From the NCBI GenBank assembly GCA_910576655.1, contig CAJTJC010000003.1, forward strand, positions 115,115 to 136,901: DNA of 21,787 nt. The letters are read 5' to 3'. How positions within the stretch are numbered: the first letter of the stretch is position 1; each line of letters begins with the position of its first letter. The notes under the pieces were generated by a model. It was not told the DNA's origin and made no database searches. It saw nothing but the letters and a program-made list of their open reading frames with translations. The position numbers were made by a program, and so were the translations under genes. The stretch is from an uncultured Christensenella sp. (GTDB taxonomy: Bacteria; Bacillota; Clostridia; Christensenellales; Borkfalkiaceae). Positions 19,915 to 21,787 of this stretch are shown piece after piece.

Positions 19915-20697
19915 TTAATCTTTTTTTGCAAGCAAAGCGATTTTCGCAAGCAGCTCTAATATTTCGAGATACAGCCACATCAGCGTGGTTACAAGCGAGA
20001 ACGCGGCAAGCCACTCGTACTTTTTATCGGTGTTGTTGTCCGCAAGCAGCTTCATGTTGTTAAGGTCGACAAGTATCATAAACGTCGCCCACAAAATCAT
20101 AACCGCGCTTATTGCAAGCTGAATCCAAATATTGCTCATAACCAACGCAAATGCAGGAATAAACAACGATAAAACGAATCCGATGCCCTCTAAAAGTATC
20201 AGGCTTATAAAAGAAATAAGAACGAACTTGACGAACTTGCTTGAAAGCTTTTTGCCCAACACGTTGAACACCAGCACCGAAATCAAAAATACGATACAGG
20301 TGCCGAGGAAAGCCATAATCGCTATTCCGGGATAAATCATATCGAACAGCGCGGATATTGCGCCCATTACAAGCCCTTCCAGCGCACAATAGACAAAGCC
20401 TAAAACGCTTGCCGTTTTGGGGACGAACATAATCACGAACGAAATAATTATAAGCGGTATAGCCGAAAAAGCAAGTACCATTAAAAGCGTGAATAACGCC
20501 GTTTCGTTTTCCGTATTGATAAAATAGCTCAGCAACGCCGCGCTTAACACCGCCGCAATAATCGTTACCGCACATAGCGCGACAGACTTCCACGCCATAC
20601 CTTTCATCGTTGCGACTGCGCTGTCTTCAGTAGAATACTTTCCGTTTTCGCTACCCTTGACTACGCGTCTTAAATTCGGGTTTCCATTTAAAGTCAT
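19915..20697 (-). CDS. Bax inhibitor-1 / YccA-family membrane protein
   Basis: The 260-residue product has a 35-residue polar N-terminus followed by seven hydrophobic segments (roughly 37-58, 67-90, 95-117, 121-142, 153-178, 184-206 and 231-255). The C-terminal motif LVDLNNMKLL, then YEWLAAFSLVTTLMWLYLEIL, is typical of the BI-1 (TMBIM) superfamily, whose bacterial members such as YetJ act as pH-sensitive calcium leak channels. The N-terminal SNPNLRR-like start (NPNLRRVVKG) and length fit the Gram-positive YccA-like subgroup. AAGG eight bases before ATG gives the start, and a TTGACA-TATAAT promoter precedes it. It ends at a bidirectional terminator. Its place behind the rRNA operon suggests no functional link. 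Confidence 0.9.
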   Translation of the reverse strand: MTLNGNPNLRRVVKGSENGKYSTEDSAVATMKGMAWKSVALCAVTIIAAVLSAALLSYFINTENETALFTLLMVLAFSAIPLIIISFVIMFVPKTASVLGFVYCALEGLVMGAISALFDMIYPGIAIMAFLGTCIVFLISVLVFNVLGKKLSSKFVKFVLISFISLILLEGIGFVLSLFIPAFALVMSNIWIQLAISAVMILWATFMILVDLNNMKLLADNNTDKKYEWLAAFSLVTTLMWLYLEILELLAKIALLAKKD

Positions 20698-20727
20698 AGC
20701 ATTTACCTTCCGTTTTTTTATACGTAT

Positions 20728-20755
20728 ATTATAGCATAAACAGCAAAAATGTCAA
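20728..20755 (-). promoter_or_regulatory. SigA promoter of the BI-1 gene
   Basis: TTGACA (20750-20755), 16 bases, TATAAT (20728-20733) on the minus strand, with a leader of about 25 bases containing AAGG. Confidence 0.85.
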
Positions 20756-20768
20756 CTACGTTACGTGA

Positions 20769-20800
20769 AAAAAAGTACTCACTATCGTGAATACTTTTTT
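20769..20800 (-). terminator. Terminator behind the duplicated 5S tail
   Basis: Leftward, AAAAAAGTATTCAC-GATA-GTGAGTACTTTTTT is a 14-bp stem with one U-G wobble and a T-run. It follows the 5S-tail copy at 20803-20820 in the same way that the 20971-21010 hairpin follows the real 5S. Confidence 0.85.
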
Positions 20801-20802
20801 CT

Positions 20803-20820
20803 GAAATCCGGCAACTACCT
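20803..20820 (-). repeat. Exact copy of the 5S rRNA 3' tail
   Basis: The 18 bases GAAATCCGGCAACTACCT are identical to 21011-21028, which cover the 3' end of 5S and three bases beyond. The next 5S bases, TCCTCCCGA, are found again 117 bases further on, at 20938-20946, beyond the hairpin cluster. The arrangement looks like a 5S remnant split by an insertion. Confidence 0.75.
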
Positions 20821-20957
20821 TCTCGCTCGCCGCAAGGGCAACGGCGACCTCGGACAACGCAAACGCCATACGCTATGCGTTTGCTCGTCTCGCAACGCAA
20901 AACAGTACTGAGTACTGTTTTAATAACGCGTTGCTCGTCCTCCCGAAATCGGGAGGA
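20821..20957. repeat. Tandem hairpin units between the 5S-tail copy and 5S
   Basis: No gene is visible. CAAACG-C-CATA-CGC-TATG-CGTTTG (20860-20883) and CAACGC...GCGTTG (20893-20933, containing AAAACAGTAC-TGA-GTACTGTTTT) are two hairpins with similar bases, each followed by CTCGTC. A third, less regular stem CGCCG/CGGCG lies at about 20829-20846, and TCCTCCCG-AAAT-CGGGAGGA at 20938-20957 closes the cluster. Confidence 0.65.
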
Positions 20958-20970
20958 TAATTACTATAAT

Positions 20971-21010
20971 AAAAAAATAAAAGCAACCGTACGGTTACTT
21001 TTATTTTTTT
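20971..21010 (-). terminator. rRNA operon terminator after 5S
   Basis: Leftward, AAAAAAATAAAAG / CTTTTATTTTTTT and AACC/GGTT arms with one U-G wobble form an 18-bp hairpin ending in a long T-run, right behind 5S. Confidence 0.93.
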
Positions 21011-21014
21011 GAAA

Positions 21015-21130
<116 letters not shown>

Positions 21131-21131
21131 A

Positions 21132-21207
21132 TGGCTCCGCTTGTTGGACTTGAACCAACGACACTGCGGTTAACAGCCGCATGCTCTACCGACTGAGCTA
21201 AAGCGGA
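21132..21207 (-). tRNA. tRNA-Asn (GTT)
   Basis: 76 bases with encoded CCA. Acceptor arms TCCGCTT/AAGCGGA, D-arm with AGCTCAGTCGGTAGAGC, anticodon arm GCGGC-TGTTAAC-type loop giving anticodon GTT, and T-arm GTTGG-TTCAAGT-CCAAC are all intact. It lies between 23S and 5S and is probably processed from the rRNA transcript. Confidence 0.97.
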
Positions 21208-21404
21208 ATATCAGCACGTCACCCACACTTACTGTAAGCGATGTGCTAAGGCAATAAAGCCTGACAACTGCATAGTTTACGGAAGGGGAAATGGACTGAG
21301 AGCGGAATACGTTTAAGACAACAATCGTTAACGCTCGTTAAAATGTAGCTAATCTTCGTTATTTTAAGGATTCGTGTTAATCTTTCATCAATTCTCAACT
21401 AAGT
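21208..21404 (-). other. 23S to tRNA-Asn spacer
   Basis: No gene. It contains small inverted repeats that may serve RNA processing: TCTCAACT-A-AGTTGAGA right behind the 23S end (21394-21410), AGGC-N6-GCCT (21249-21262) and a long-range AGCAC/GTGCT pair. No promoter for the tRNA is evident, so it should be co-transcribed with 23S. Confidence 0.6.

Positions 21405-21787
<383 letters not shown>

Noticed and set aside
20821..20957. CRISPR array or attachment site near the rRNA operon and tRNA-Asn
   Set aside because: The repeats are hairpins without regular spacer length and only two units; no integrase or direct repeat of the tRNA 3' end is seen.

Overview
The window looks like a chromosomal segment of a spore-forming, anaerobe-type Bacillota (Clostridia). 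The evidence is a Veg / SipL-like / IspE neighbourhood, the PPi-type phosphofructokinase, strong TTGACA-TATAAT promoters, GGAGG ribosome-binding sites and short U-tailed terminators. Base composition is moderately G+C-rich in genes and A+T-rich between them. An uncultured Christensenellales-like lineage would fit, but that is a guess from gene style and not shown by the sequence. Almost all genes lie on the minus strand; only a small proline-rich ORF, a DeoR-type regulator and a P-loop kinase are on the plus strand.

Layout, left to right. 1-172: a promoter with an operator-like palindrome firing out of the window to the left. 173-3006: ispE, a two-TM acidic protein and a NifS-type cysteine desulfurase, read leftward as one tight operon. 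3081-5479: an acidic double zinc-ribbon protein, a Veg-like protein and a SipL-like DUF3794/LysM spore protein whose promoter looks SigE-like. 5669-8252: a large doubly anchored lipoprotein and a small plus-strand ORF. 8258-10083: PPi-type phosphofructokinase and a small lipoprotein, each with its own promoter and terminator. 10175-11197: rplM-rpsI with a structured leader. 11281-15343: a hairpin-rich spacer, then the overlapping cysE-cysS-alaS operon; the alaS product is unusually short. 15450-16328: DeoR-family regulator. 16341-19260: GNAT, DUF89 phosphatase, lipoprotein and a small acidic ORF. 19291-20697: an A+T-rich P-loop kinase facing a Bax-inhibitor-1 membrane protein. 20769-21787: the end of an rRNA operon read leftward (23S, tRNA-Asn, 5S), followed by a duplicated 5S 3' tail and tandem hairpins.

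The most interesting signal is not a single gene. Four unrelated genes (ispE, cysE, the GNAT gene and the P-loop kinase) share one architecture: a TTGNAN-like -35 box, exactly 17 bases, a perfect TATAAT, exactly 6 bases, then the start codon. This places the expected transcription start on the first base of the start codon, so these genes are probably expressed from leaderless mRNAs, beside ordinary Shine-Dalgarno genes in the same window. Other points worth checking are the compact AlaRS lacking the C-terminal domain, the 5S-tail duplication with inserted hairpin units, the paired perfect palindromes in a lipoprotein 5' leader, and tRNA-Asn lying one base from 5S.
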